Shown here piece after piece: positions 47,691 through 61,596 of a DNA stretch of 64,000 nucleotides; within the stretch, counting starts at the first letter, position 1, and each line of letters starts with the position of its first letter. Below the pieces are notes generated by a model. That model had not been told where the DNA came from. It saw only the letters and a list, made by a program, of their open reading frames with translations, and did no database searches. The position numbers and the translations under genes were made by a program. Origin of the DNA: Apostichopus japonicus (lineage: Eukaryota; Echinodermata; Holothuroidea; Aspidochirotida; Stichopodidae); assembly GCF_037975245.1 (NCBI RefSeq), contig NC_092564.1, forward strand, positions 9,213,984-9,277,983, read 5' to 3'.

Positions 47691-50600
47691 ACAGCGTTTG
47701 ATGTTCACCTGGTCACTAGAGGCTCAGAAAATCTGATTTACATGTGCTGGTGTTCCTGCCTGAGGTGGCTCGTTCCTCGGGAGTATAAATGCAGATTGTT
47801 TCGATGGAGATCCGAAATTGATTGTTGTCAAAGGAGTTGTTACACAGTGGAATGACATTGCACTATATGCATTGCATTACATCGATATACCTTTAAGTAT
47901 ACTTAAAACATGTTTTTATGGGATGACCTTTGACATGGCAAACATACTTTTCACCAAAATGGATCTAATGTACATTATGTGTATAATTGAACTAAGTTTA
48001 AGCAAAGTCTGGGGTGGTCACCTGGCAAATCCTTGCCACATTAACACATGAAACTGTTGTTTAACATTCCGTCCCTCGCACAGAAATTCAATCCATCACA
48101 CCAAAATTCAATCCCTATCAAACATTTTCGATGCTGGCCACCTCCCCCCCCCCTCCCCTAACTTGTTTATATTTCATTAATGTAAGTTGAAGGTGTTTAG
48201 GGAATAGTTTGTTGATACTTTGGAAACTTTAATATATATCACAGCAGTTTACCATCTGAAAGCTAAACTTTTCGGGTATTAAAATGCGAGGGGACGGAAT
48301 TTTGACATAATTTTTGAACTTTTATTATGCTCTTAGTTTCTGCCATTAGTACTGCCATTTTAATGAAAATCCAAGGCAATTTTTAACGTGTCTCTCTCTG
48401 CCCCTTCCTTGCCCCCCCCCCCCAAAAATGGCATAATTACTCCTCTTAATCTGTAATTCAAGCCCTGATTGGAATTGACTCAGTACATATGATCTGGGTC
48501 TATACTGTACACTGGTCCTTGTACTAACTGCTCCACCATTACATCCCATTACCTGTTCCTGCCAAACAATGGTAGCATTTTTTTCCTTTTTTTCCCCCTG
48601 ACACTTCCTGAAGACCCCTGACCCACATTCTCCCACTCTACCAATTTGAAGTACACTAAAATCCTTCTACTTGTGACAGGGTTTTAAAGTATATACACAC
48701 TAAATCGTCTCACTTTAGTGTGTGAGTGCATTTCTCCTGTATCAGGTTGTTCCTGGAACAAGTTTGACTAGAACGATCTTTTCAAGCAATATCCTTTGTC
48801 TTTTTGCCATGTTTTTGTCGTATAGAGATTTTAGTAAAGTATCACCGTACCTGTTTTACGACACGGATTAAAATGTATAATTTATATGCCGGATTATATA
48901 TGGCAGTGATTAAGACTCAGTATATACCATGTATGTATTGTAATGCAGAAGAACTCCTGGAAGTGTCACAGTTCACGGTTTTAGCGATGACGTCTTCGTT
49001 GCAACATAATACGTGTGTCACTCACAACATGTCATGTTGTCATCGGTCATCCATAATTTAAAAGCCCTCAGTCAACACTAACTGAGAGAAATTACATGTG
49101 GAATCCTACAAAGGTTCAACATATTTCCAGCGATTGGGGAAGTCCTAAGATTTGATTCAATGTATACAGAGAGATGTTGTGTAATACTGTATATGATTTA
49201 ATTTGTTCATAGCACCAAATTAAAGTGTTATTTTTTGCTTATTTCGTTTTTGACTAATATTTTTATCATTTCTGGTGTCATTTTGATGAACTTATATAGC
49301 AGCGGATGTTATTTTTGAATGTCGTGTATAGAAACCTTCAAGGTCAATTGAGGTATTTATAACAGCAGAAGGTGACACTCACATACGATATGTGCTTTAA
49401 TGTGTGCAGTATACATTTGTTTGTGAATTTGTATCTGAACAGAGGAGTTATTAGAAGCTCACTCTAGTCTGAACAAGCTTTATGTAATACACATGATGTA
49501 GGATACCACTCAATATTCACTGTAACTATATAGAGAAATATCATTGAACATGTTACTTTAAGTTATATAACTTACAACCATTTCACTATACCTGTAGTAC
49601 TCTTGATAAGGACGTTACAGTAACATTTAACCATTTAATTTGCAAACTTAGTGTCCCACTGTAGTATAAATGTTTCTTTTCTTGACTAAGGCAAACCTGG
49701 GAAAGATTTGGCTTTCAAATTTCATTTTTCTTGGTGCGATTTTGGAGAGCTCAAGGATATAAACAGGCCTGTTGTACAATTACAAGGAACATGGTTGCAT
49801 GTTTTCTTTTGTTGCTCCGTGTGAAATTATCAGAATTTGACGTTACAACTTCAACTCAAGTCACAGAGCCTTTAACTTTATAAGTAAATGGAAATTTGAA
49901 ATATAGTGACTGTGAAATTTCAGACATTGTGGACAATAGCAAAGAAATTATGGCAGAACATGTTTCAAATAAATGACCTCTAGGTTTAGAAGTTTAATGC
50001 TATCCAGCCGTTAATGTACAGTATATAAAGGCTTTATAGGGCTGAACAGATTCTCTTTGTCATTGCCCAAAAATTTCCCAGTCAAATTTCTGTTAAACAT
50101 TTATTTATGTAGCTTTAACATTTAATTTTTTTTTATGGATATTTGATCCTGAGACTGCAACTACAGTACTCTATTTTAATTTATTTATCACATGTGTTTT
50201 TTACATACATGTGTTAAAGTGTCTAGTCAGTATTTTATTGTCGTTATGTATGCAACTCATATTTAGACTGAATAACAGAGTGCTGTATGGATTAGCACAG
50301 GATGTATTAATGCATAATGGATTATAACATATACATCATATTTAAGCACATAACGGCATATATGTAAACACATAAGGGTAAATTGTTACGTAAAAGCTAA
50401 ATTTTTCAAGAAAATTACATGTAGTCAAACTCATGCTGTGACAATACAAACTTCAAAATTGTAAAGACAACTCCTCCCACATATGTTCATTATTCCTTAA
50501 TTGTGCAGAGAGAAACTAAGCCATTGGACTGTATTGTTTATCTGGCTGTCATAATACAGAACAATTTTGTGTTAGGGCTGCATGTTAATATAATACATAT

Positions 50601-53600
50601 TGCATTTTGTGGACACAATGAAATAAAATCAAACTTGTTGAGTTTCTTTAAACATGGATTGTGCAAAGTTGGTTTTGTAAATTATGATGAATACATTAAA
50701 ACTCTATAGAAATATATTATGAACATGAACCAAGACGATTATCAACTTGAGAGCCAGTTATTGAATTTGGATGCAGTGCAATATTTCAATTTTAATGGTT
50801 CTGTTCCTTAGGCCCAAATATTCATTGGTCATACAGTATAATATATACAAGTTAACAATTAAGTACAGGTACATTGTACAGTACAGTACATGAGTTCAGG
50901 GGACATTTAAATTGTTGATCGCTTCCTGGATTTGAGAGATATAAATGTGTTTCCACATCAGATAGTAATCATTAACCAAAGTGGTTTGACTACTGTAGCT
51001 CGGGTTCTAATGCAGAACCCATTGAGTCAGACGGAAAGCAATGAGGAATGCATCAATCGACGTCACAAAATCTCCATCTTCAGGACGTCGTCCATCCTTG
51101 GATTGTAGAAATTTACAACTTTAGGCTACATTTTTACTGATTTCTATTAGAAATTTGTAAGATGATGGATTACATAATTGACAATGTGCCATCCTGCATT
51201 GAAGAGCAGCTCGGTATAATCAGCAAATTTGTGTTTGAAAGGAGTATTTTTTTGACACATTGTGGAATTACCATTGACTTCAGTCGGACGACAAAGCAGG
51301 CATGCTTATTGTACTTAGATTATCCTAACACGACAACACAAAAATTCAATGTCACGTCATCCTATTGGTTAAGTGCTCACTTCAACTAAAGCGAAATATG
51401 ATATTCTGCGGCAGCTCGGCGGTTAAAATCAGCAACAACAATTTGGTGCAAAGCCCAGTGCCAGTTGATAAGTCAAAACAATATGTATTTAATCCATTAC
51501 TAACTTGTAAATCATCAATTTAATAGTTAGACAAGTTTGCTGGATAAATTGGATTATATTTTCTCCTATATACTGAAAGACAAAATCCTCAACAGTTGAA
51601 AATTCTGCAAGATTGTTTCAAAAGTCAGCAAAGCATTTTCCATCTGAGCATTTATCAAAATGTGTAAAAGGGGAAAGTGAGGGGAAGGGGTCAGTGAGGG
51701 GGCATGGGGAAATGAGGGGAAGGAGGAAGGCAGTGAGGCGAAAGTGAGGGGAATGGGGTAGGGAAATAATTTTAATAGTGTTCACATTTTATGTGGCAGT
51801 TTTGAATGTTCTAAACTGTCTCACATGAAATACTATAGTTCCTGTGAGCAATAGATACTGTACTATATACAAATTTGCACTTGCATAGCAATTTGCTGAG
51901 CATGCCACAGCATTTTGTGATGCGATACCCGATAAATATTCAAGGGCCGGGGGGGGGGGGTGAGGTGGGGCATCATTCCAGTAATAGACACCTCCCTTTG
52001 ATGACATAACATTTTAAACTGCTCCCTTCCCACATTAAAAAAATGATGGCTACCCCCTTTTAGTATCTGTTCTGGAATAAAATAAAATATATATAAATAA
52101 ATAAAAATACTGGAATTTTATCCTACAATTTCATGTGTGTGTGTGTACATGCATCTGTGTTAGTTTACTCATCACCAGTGCTCAGGCCTTGTGAATCGTC
52201 GTTAACCACATAGAATTTGCCGTGCCTGAAAATGGAACTAAATATCTCAAAATTAAAGTTGCACAGGAAAAAGAGTCTTTAATCGTGAAACTCCTTTTAA
52301 GCCTGTTCTTTGATTGTCAGATGTAATTTCTGTTTAAAGCACTGTTTCCCTTTTTTTCATTACTACTCCTGTGTGTGCGTTTACTGCGAAGTTTTGTGCT
52401 GTGATCATTGACCACAGGCTCAAAGCCATTTGCCAAAATATATCCTCTTGAATCGACTGCTGTAAGTTGTGACATATCTGTTGATATGGCAACAAGTTTC
52501 TGTGTTATCCTGTAAAAGAGTATGCTATATTCGGTCATTAAACTTAGCAAAGAAGAATTTTAAGGCAATTACAAAGTCAGGATGTAATGTACATTTTCGT
52601 TTGTTATGAACAGAACCAAAAAATGAAAATTAAATGAAATGAGATCAAGGAGACAAGATCTGTGGTCACGTATAAGTTCAATTCTGGAGAAGAGAGTCAT
52701 ATATGCTGTACATGTAGTAGGCATGAAGAATACAACGTGGGCTTGTAAATGCTGTGCTAACAAGCTCGCACACTGGTCAACAAAATAACAGGAAGAACAA
52801 AAAACATGATCTCCAACGTAATATTGTCAGTTATTACAAAATCATGCATAATATTAATAGAGGTTTAATGATACAAACTTGTCAAGACTTTTATTATATT
52901 ACTCGATTTTGATTCACTGAAGCAGTGACCGAGAGACATTAAATTTTTAGTGGGAGTAGTGATGTGAAACATCAAGTGAGATGCAGAAATTGAAATTTTG
53001 TTCAAAATGTAAATGATATCCAACTGTACAAAGTTCAGTGAATGAGAAGTCTACTGGGCAGGTGATGAAAAGTACATTAGTATGGATGCATCATTAGAAA
53101 TTTGTTGAAACAGCTGGTCTCTCAGCCCGTCATTTTTATCTCGAGAGTTGACCTTTTGACCTGTTGAATGTCAGAATTAACCATCTTACTTGTTTTCATT
53201 CCATCTCATGGGAAGAAGGGAAAAAAGGACATTGTATTGACAACTTCCAATCATTGCCAAAAAAAACATCCAAAATTTTGGCAAAATGTGCTAGCTGTGT
53301 ATGAACAGTGAAAAGTTACCACTTTTGCAGAGTTGCTACCATATATGGTGGGTAAAAAGATCCAAAACTGGTAAAATACTATTTTAAGGAGATACTCTAT
53401 TTGTGCTAAACTGTAGAAACTGCTGATTTAGTGTGCAAAATGTTTACCAATTTGCATTGTGTATATCAGTCGTAAACTTGAAGTCCCATCTAAGCTTCCT
53501 TACATCGAGGATTAATATAACATCACTTACTATATAACATTTTTTAAAAAACACCTCATATTGAGTGGTACCTCATTGTTATGGCAAAACGTATAGAGCA

Positions 53601-54035
53601 CATTCACTAGTGTTTCTAATTACCTTTCATCTGTTGCGATATTTCTTTGGTCTAAATTTGTACATTTCTAAAAATGAGACAAGATGATTAATATTTGACT
53701 GAATAAATTTAATCTGATAACTCTCTGAAAATTCCTCAAGCATCAGACAGCGTGACTCCATGCTGTCAACCAAACTGTGAATTTATGAGTTCAAAGTACA
53801 GTTACATTTATCATTGTTTTGCAAGATGAGGATTGTCTTAGAATCTAACCTGAAGAATTACTGTACTTCTGGTCGCCCCAAAACATCCCCAAGGTAGATG
53901 AAATGTTTTAAGCATTGAAAGAAAAAAAATTAAATGGATACTGTAAGCCATGATTATTGTCTGAGTTAATAATAGCTGTTGGGGACATCATTTATGTCAT
54001 CTTTTGTGTTAAATGTAATTAACATCACTTCCTAA
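47691..54035. other. non-coding, no recognised gene
   Basis: A long AT-rich stretch. G/C homopolymers occur at about 48150, 48414 and 51950, and a GGGGAA-rich purine tract at 51668-51770. Frames of up to 96 codons (48346-48636, minus) are low-complexity or unrelated to known families. The stretch could be intergenic or a large intron. Confidence 0.45.
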
Positions 54036-54172
54036 CTTACCTATCTCAGTACAACAACTGCACTTTCACTCCACAGTGTGTACCCTTTTTTTAGCAGCGC
54101 CCTTTCCAGGAGACAGGCCCATTCCTGTCTACCACCCTCCTTTTTCATTCTACCATCCAAAGCTTCAACATC
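54036..54172 (+). repeat. ~150-bp dispersed repeat family, copy 5
   Basis: It starts cttacctatctcagtacaac, has cacagtgtgtaccctttttt and agcagcgccctttccagg in the middle, and ends cattctaccatccaaagctt. It is more diverged in the first half than the other copies. Confidence 0.7.
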
Positions 54173-54660
54173 ATGAAAAGTAGTGCAAGTAGTTCTTCCT
54201 CGGATAACCTTTGGAAAATTTTTGTTTACTGTATGTACATATTCTATGATTTATTCATCTTCAGTAGAAATGTATTCCATTTCTAGTTCTTTTACAAGAT
54301 GTTTAGCAACGCCTTCCTTTTATGCAATTCAACTCTATTTTTACCAATGATGGAAAGTAGGACATATGAAACGAAAAGAAACTGTCACAAACATATCATC
54401 GCTTGTAGCATGTATGCCATTAATAGCAAATGCATTATTTATGTCAAACTTTCATCATAACACCAGAGGAAGAAGATAGGTAATTTCTACATGTAAGTAA
54501 ATCATATATTGTCTATTGGGGGGGGGGGGGGTTGGGGGGGTAACATGCTTAAAATGTGGTAACCTCTGTTTTAGCTGATATACTTTGATTGTTCGTTTTG
54601 GTAGCACAGTTGTAATATGATATGATTTATTGTTCAAATAGCAGTCTAACAGTAGTTTGT
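54173..54660. other. non-coding; G-run at about 54519-54540
   Basis: A run of G interrupted by TT occurs near 54519. Nothing else is recognised. Confidence 0.45.
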
Positions 54661-55200
54661 CTATTCTAAATATATCTCATTTCTTAGAAGGTTAAATCTG
54701 CTTAAGTCTTATAAGTACAGGTAGACATCTTGTATTACTATAGAGAAATTGTTAAAGGAAATTATAGCAGTCTATTTATATCTGCTGGTTTGTGTCTTTA
54801 AACAGATCCTATTTCTTAGCAGGTTCTTTTGTCTACGTTGATAGTTACTGTAGATCTCTTGCATAAACCAAGTAGAGAAATTGTTAAAGGAAAGTAGCAG
54901 TCTATTTATATTGACCAACTGGTCCTATTTCTTAGCAGGTTCTTCTGCAGATGTTTATAGGTACTGTAGATCTCTTGCATAAACCATGTAGAGAAATTGT
55001 TAAAGGAAAGTATGTATCTTACTTCTTAGCAGGTTCTTCTGCCTACAGTACGTTGATAGGTACCGTAGATCTCTTGCATAAACCAAGAAGAGAAATTGTT
55101 AGAGGAAAGTTTAGCCATCAATTTATATCTGGTGGGTTTGTGTATATTCTAAAAATATCTTATTTTCTGAACCGGTCCCTGTATCTGACATAAAGTACAT
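54661..55200. repeat. ~110-bp degenerate tandem repeat, four to five copies
   Basis: Units share cttagcaggttcttctg, gtagatctcttgcataaacc and agagaaattgttaaaggaaa. The last motif recurs at about 54743, 54871, 54989 and 55090, so the period is roughly 100-130 bp. The first unit (54661-54770) is the most diverged. Confidence 0.85.
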
Positions 55201-57028
55201 TAGATATCTTTTTGAACTAAACATATCTCCAATTTGCCTTCCAGTCTGAAAACATGTTAGCGTTGATAAGCTAGTAATTTTGTCAGAAACGTCAGGCTTT
55301 GTTTGTAATGAAATCACATTGGGTAATTGAATCCATGCTTAATTAACTGATTGTCGTGCGTGACTTGGAATCCGCGGCACAAACAGTTAAGTGTTCACTG
55401 TCACATATCTTCCGTAATTGCTTCAGCAATCAGAGTATTTTCTCTCACTTTTTTCTCCCCCCCGCATCATATGAGCCTCTGTTAAATGCTAAAAGACCCC
55501 ATGTTTGCTATCACTATTGGCAACCCTAACATCAATATTGCGTTTTTGTATAAAACTTAAAGTTCATACCAGGAAGAGTTGATAAAATGCAATTTACGAT
55601 TCAGTTTCTCAAGTCTTGTCAGGTGGGCCTCTGTCGAGCTGATCATTTTGTAATTTACCGTCTATGCAAACAGCATGTGCATCGAAGCATATGTTGTGCT
55701 TATAATGTCAAAGGTAATTTACCCATTTATCAGAGTACTTTCCAAATCAACTTTTTAAGAACGTGTTTCTACTTTTTTCATCGGTCATCCATTCGGTAGT
55801 GTATTGAAACATGCTTTATTTAAAAACTGAACCGATAGTAACAATTGTCCACTGACATGTATGTATGAGATCAGTTTCCCCCACCCCCCCCCCTTCGTTT
55901 AAGAATTATTTTACTTCTGTAATCCTCAGCTTAAAGGTTAACAGTGTGGGCCCCAGATGTTTATCATGCTAAAAATTGGTTCTGAATCTCCAATTAATCT
56001 CCAGATTTTGAGAAAATTGAAAAAAAAAGTTGAAAAAATACTTCCAGAGTGGAAGTAAAAGTGCTTCTTCAAGTTTTCAGCATGATCACTGGCCAATATT
56101 TCACTTATTTGGGGTCGATAGTGATGACCTTTAAAGGTAATTGAACACTTTCTGCAGACTGCGAGAGAAAAACGAATGGTTTGGATGAAAGAGATATTAG
56201 TAATTTTTTTTGAGGTTGTGTACAATTGGTAACTTTTGATTTACCATCTCAAAGATACCTTAAGGTACCCCTTGTACGGGTTCTCTAAGCGGTATTGTGC
56301 ATCCCAGTATAAACAGGATTGAAACCACTACAAGGCTAATATTGCCTTTTGAACGGCTAATCTATGTTCCAAAAATGTTATCTGAGAGACACAGAGAGAG
56401 AGAGAGACCAGAAGTAATGATTGTGTGAAAGTCTTAAGAAACAATTTGGCATCATATTTGGAATTTGTTTTTTATATATGTAATGCTCAATGCAGATTTC
56501 AGCATACAGATTTGTTATTTTCAGTTGTCAACTTCTGGCAGGGGTCTAAGCACTGTACTAGCTACCGCTTTCTCTTTGGCCTTTTGTAGCTGTTACATAA
56601 TGGTCACTATACAGTATACTTTCTATCAGTCAGTCCTTTATTTCATTATATTCGTTATAAAGCCAACCATTGGTTTTTAATAAAGACCTCTGTCTTACTT
56701 TTGTCTCTCTGTCACATAGTTTTATCTTTTGTTATCATTAATTAGCAACTTTTGTGCTACACGAACTTTACTTGAATTGACCTCAATAAATGTGGCAGAT
56801 TTATAAAAGATAACGGAGGGAAAAAATAAGAGATAGAAAGAAATATGGTAAAACTTGCTGGTTGAATGTTAGTCACTACTTCATAGATCTACGGAGTATT
56901 GACTCACATTCCACGATGGTGTTTATTAATTATATGAATATTAGAATTTATAATAAAGACAAATCATTATCTTTCTTGATATGTGAAGTTCTGCTTAAAA
57001 ATCTCTGTTTTTCTTTATTCTTTGACAG
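55201..57028. other. non-coding, no recognised feature
   Basis: AT-rich sequence with a C-run at about 55880 and a short (AG)n at 56390-56407. No exon is supported before the candidate at 57029. Confidence 0.4.
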
Positions 57029-57117
57029 AGAGAAGATACTCTCAGTATTCCAGCAAAGATTTGATTCAGTACGGAGCCTCTGCGACCTACTTCGCTCGAG
57101 TGTCGTCTAGCCAATGA
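57029..57117 (+). CDS. possible terminal exon of an unidentified gene (weak)
   Basis: A pyrimidine-rich acceptor (ctttattctttgacag) ends at 57028. One frame reads RRYSQYSSKDLIQYGASATY and then FARVSSSQ with a TGA at 57115-57117. The stretch has more CG dinucleotides and higher GC than its surroundings, as exons here do. A second frame is also open (ILSVFQQRFDSVRSLCDLLR, ending in TAG at 57108-57110), so the true frame is not certain. No homologous family is recognised and no upstream exon is found. Confidence 0.2.
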
Positions 57118-57741
57118 TTGTGACAGAAACCTTGAGCGGTTATATTATCGGAAAAAGTAAGCCGGACCATCGTCTCGATATTCACACATGCTTATTATGA
57201 GTTAACTCCCACACACAGAACATCTAAGTAGTCTTCTCTCTCTATGTGTTTCCCTTTTGGAGGTAGACATGGTTTTATTTTTAATGTTCCTTTGTAAAAT
57301 GACAGAGACATGAGTATGATTTGCATTGATATTGTTTGCTGTATGCATTGCTGTCTAATTTCCTGTTAGTCTGGAGGTGATAAAGACAATGGTTGCTGCC
57401 AACATGGTCAATTACTTACTATACAGGTATGCATTGTATTTAAACAACGACACTTTGTAGTTTAAAAAAGGAAATATGAAATGGAACAGAGAGATAAAAC
57501 TAAAAAAATTGACCTGTTTCTGGCATAAAACATAAATTGACGAATTAAAACATCTTTTTACAGATATCATGATAACTCCCATCATGGAGTCTTGTTCATC
57601 TTGCCTCTATGTAGCCTCCTTCATATTTGAGAACACAAGAGGGATTGTACACTTCAAGGATGATCAACTTCACTGGCAAATCAGGGATCATCCTTGTGAG
57701 GGGGGAGGGGGGGGATCCTGACCTGCAAGGGCAATCCAGAT
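57118..57741. other. non-coding; weak exon-like stretch at about 57369-57425
   Basis: A stretch between tcctgttag and caggtatgc can be read as LEVIKTMVAANMVNYLLYR. It is short and unsupported by homology. A G-run lies at about 57700-57714. Confidence 0.25.
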
Positions 57742-58191
57742 GGTAGTGTGAATGCTAGGGAATAGTAATGTGAATTCTAGGGGACTGTAGTGTGAAGCTA
57801 GGGGATTGTAGTGTGAATGCTAGAGGATTGTAGTGTGAATGGTAGGGGATTGTAGTGTGAATGCTAGGAGATTGTAGTGCCAATGCTAGGGGATTCTATT
57901 GCCAATGCTAGGGGATTCTATTGCCAATGCTAGGGGATTGTAGTGCTAATGCTAGGGGATTGTAGTGCAAATGCTAGGGGATTGTAGTACAAATGCTAGG
58001 GTTTGTAGTGCCAATGCTAGGGGATTGTAGTGCAAATGCTAGGGGATTGTAGTGCAAATGCTAGGGTATTTAGTGCAAATGCTAGGGGATTGTAGGGTGA
58101 ATGCTAGAGGATTGTAGTACAAGTGCTAGGGGATTGTAGTGTGAATGCTTGAGGATTATAGAGTGAATGCTAGGGTATAGTAGTGTGGATG
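57742..58191. repeat. 22-bp minisatellite, about 20 copies
   Basis: The unit is 22 bp, with gctaggggattgtagtgtga as its core plus at. Units differ mainly at the gtgtgaat segment (gtgccaat, gtgcaaat, attgccaat). Similar variants sit next to each other, as expected for stepwise local duplication. Confidence 0.93.
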
Positions 58192-61100
58192 GAGTCCCTG
58201 GGCAAGAAATATTTGAACTAGTCCCAATCTTGCATGAAGTCTTCATTTTTCCTTTAGTATATTATGAGATTAAGAAAAGAAAAATCATTGCATACCTTCC
58301 CAGGCCAGTAGTTGAGTCCCAGCCCGCAGGGCAGTAGTCCCCCCCCCCCCCCAGACTTCCCTCTCATCAGACCTGACCTGGATTTGTTATATTACCTCCC
58401 TAAGGGAGACAAGATCCTGATAATCCTTGTGTTCTCAAATGTGAACAAGGCAGTTGTTCATCTTTTTTGTAACATAAGTAAAGAAAGTTTTCCAGGTTAC
58501 TAATTATGTTTGGAAATTATAAAGTCATGTTATTCATATTGTAATATTTGCATAGTATTAGGGTACAGGTTTACCAGTCATTTCATTCACCATTATTCAC
58601 TAATATTAAACAAGCATGAATTAAAAAATTTGTTTTATAAAGGTAATTATCATTATGACTGGGAAGTGAATTATGGAAGATTTTAAAAGCATTACAGAAA
58701 AACATGCACATATTTATCGTTGCTTTAAACTAAAGCACTATTCTTATTATTTACATTATTGTTATGTAAATTAGCTTTTTGCATTTTGGTTACCAATTTT
58801 CAGACGTTTTCAAAAATTAGCCACGTAGTTTTTCAAAATATTTCAAATTTCATTAGATCCAACCTTTAGACCCTGTTAAAGACGTTTTCACTACCAAAAA
58901 TGTAAATTTAGTTAATATTTATGGAGAAATATTGTTTTTGACTCACCCAGACACTTTGACATGCGACTAGCAAAGTGGACATTTCCAAAATGTTGCACTT
59001 TTCATTCATGTTTTGAAATAACACATTCATGAATTACAGTGAATGAGTTGCATTGTAACTAGGTTTCGATATAGAATCCTCTCAAGAATGTCTCAAAGTC
59101 AATGCAAAATGGTGCTAAATTAATTGTGGAATGAAAAGACTTCAAAGTCAATTACAGTGTATTTAATAGAAATGCATATAATATGGGATATTGATGGAAT
59201 AGAAAAATTCATTTATTTAACTCAAAAAGAATAAGGTGTTTAACATCTGTGCAATAATCTGTGAAAATTGTCTTTGTCTTTATCTAAGCCTTTGATTTTG
59301 CTTGTTTGTTGTTCTCTAATAAACAAGCAAATAAGGTGTAAATTTGTAATCAAATATTTATTTCCCATGGCATGACCTAATGTCACCTGACCTCTATGAG
59401 TTGAAGAATATGCAATGTGTTACTGTTTGTGTGTTTTTCTGAAATCTTCTCTCTTTTTGGGGAAAAAGTTTATAAAAAGGATCAAAATTAAAATAATTGT
59501 GGATTTGTTACCATTAACTGCAGTTTAACATCATTAGTATTGAAATCCATCGATATGGGGTAGAAAATAATTAATTATCTGACATTTTGATAACTTTTGT
59601 GAAAGTGATACAATTAATGCAATTATCAGTCATGGAGAGGTTGAACAATCTGGCAATATGCTCCCAAGTCATCTACCGAGGTATGAAGGCATTAATAGGG
59701 TAATTGTTTTCTAATTAGTATCGATGACTTTGAAGGTTGTAACTTGTTGTAGAATATTTTGTCATGGGACACAAAGATCAAAGGTCATTTGAAGTCTAAG
59801 CACCTTGTAAACAGGATACCTCAATAAATTTGGCATTGGTGAATCTCAGACTTGTCGATAGATTTCCTTCTAATAACAAGGTCTCGTTTAGTGTTTTATC
59901 GATAGGGCAGATTTGGGTTCCGCTTCAAGTTTTTGAAAGCGCACAACATGTATAGTACCATGCTGAAATTGTAGACATAAATCGACCCATTCAGCAGCAT
60001 GTTTAGGCTATAAATTTGGTCCATAATTAGGTCTTAACACTCAGGTTTGTTGACTTTGTGATAATATCCTGGTATTTTGTGTAGGGTTGAAAGAGGGCGG
60101 GGGGGGGCAGGCAGGCAGGCAGGCAGGGGTTTGAAAATCTCACACCCTGTGTAATAATGGGCATGATATAATAATACCCTCTTTTCCTTTTTGAAAGATC
60201 ACATATGTGTTGTTGTGTTTCATAAGTATTCAGATCAGAAATGTAGATCTATGCATTTATGATATGAAAGAAAATAGTCTTTTATAACATTTAAAAATAC
60301 AGTACTTTGCATATCTTGTATATATTCAAATTATCTGATACGTAAGAAGGGGAGTTGTTTATCTTAAATAATGCTTTTTTCACAATTAGAAAATACAACT
60401 TTAAGTTTTTGTTTGTTTACTGATATGCATGCATGCTTACGGTGAGAACATATTCAGGGTTTGTGTGTACTGAACATGCTTTTAGGTTGAGTTAGAATGT
60501 TTAAAAGCAAACTTGGCTTTGTAATTATTTGACAAATTTAGTCAGATGAAATTGATATCGTTTGTATGACAATGGTAAACATATTTGAGATTTCATTTTA
60601 CAATGGCTCTTTAATCTTCAATTATTTGATCTATTTTACATCCAAGTATCTTCCCTCCTAAATATCCATAGGATATGTTCTTTTGTGTGAAACATATATG
60701 GGAAGTAATTTCACTCTTTTGTTCATGAAAAGCATTTCCTTTGCGTGAAGCCTCTTAATTTAATGTCTAATTGTAACGAAACTATTCCATTAGTCTGATA
60801 CATTTGTCCTGACAGTCAACTTACGCTGCCAAAATTAAACTCTTTTATTATCAAGTTTGTAGTTTGTGTTGATATCATAGGCTCAATGCTTGACACTGTC
60901 ACAGGAATGGTAATATGGTACTTGGAAACATTGTTGCTTCAGTCCACAACAATTGCAATACGAAAGATGAAAATTAGCTGTAAAATCCAATTTGTTTGCA
61001 TGATGTCGATAATAAGGAGCTGGCCAATGTTAGTAACCAGTTTGGTCCTGTGGATATAGATGGAGAGGTAATCAGATAAATGTGTAAATATTCTCTGACT

Positions 61101-61335
61101 TGGAAATGATGCAAAGCTACAAATGGACATAAAACGTTAGTTTTTAAACAATTTTTCTGGATTGTCTTTCTTTTCTTTGTGTGGTTTTCACTTTAAGCTC
61201 TTTAAAGAGTAAGAGATGAGTCTTGTTTAATTCTTTAAAGTCCTACTACTGGAAAATTGTTTCAATATTAGCTCTGCTTTTTTATATTTTTGTTTATTGG
61301 ATGGAAGAGCCATGGTTGGAGTGGAAGGGTAGCAC
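58192..61335. other. non-coding; short (GGCA)n at about 60108-60126
   Basis: AT-rich sequence with a C-run at about 58339 and a small G-rich/(GGCA)n microsatellite near 60100-60126. No exon or RNA gene recognised. Confidence 0.45.
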
Positions 61336-61386
61336 AGTTCTGTGAAAATCCTCAAAGTGCCCCTTGTTGTACATCAGAAGAGATTT
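61336..61386 (+). repeat. ~50-bp direct repeat, left copy
   Basis: It matches 61597-61646 with only a few differences; both contain ttgttgtacatcagaagaga and tgtgaaaatcctcaaag. The two copies bracket the dispersed repeat at 61401. Confidence 0.9.
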
Positions 61387-61400
61387 ACTTCGATCCTCGC

Positions 61401-61596
61401 ATACCTGTCTCCCCACAACCTTAGCACCCTCATTCTTCCGTGCCTAGAATGTCCTGGTAACCTTTTAACACTGTGCACCCTCTACGACCGGCTCCTCTGG
61501 TCACCGCCCTTCCTTCTCATTCTACCACCCAAAGTGTCTCGATCGTTATCTTCTAGTGGATATTTTTCCATCGGATTTCGTCCACATTTGGTTTCC
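61401..61596 (+). repeat. ~150-bp dispersed repeat family, copy 6
   Basis: It starts atacctgtctccccacaacc, has cctggtaaccttttaacact and gtgcaccctctacgaccgg in the middle and attctaccacccaaagtgtc at about 61531. It then continues with ttttccatcggatttcgtcc, similar to the extension of copy 4. This is the best-preserved copy in the window. Confidence 0.85.
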
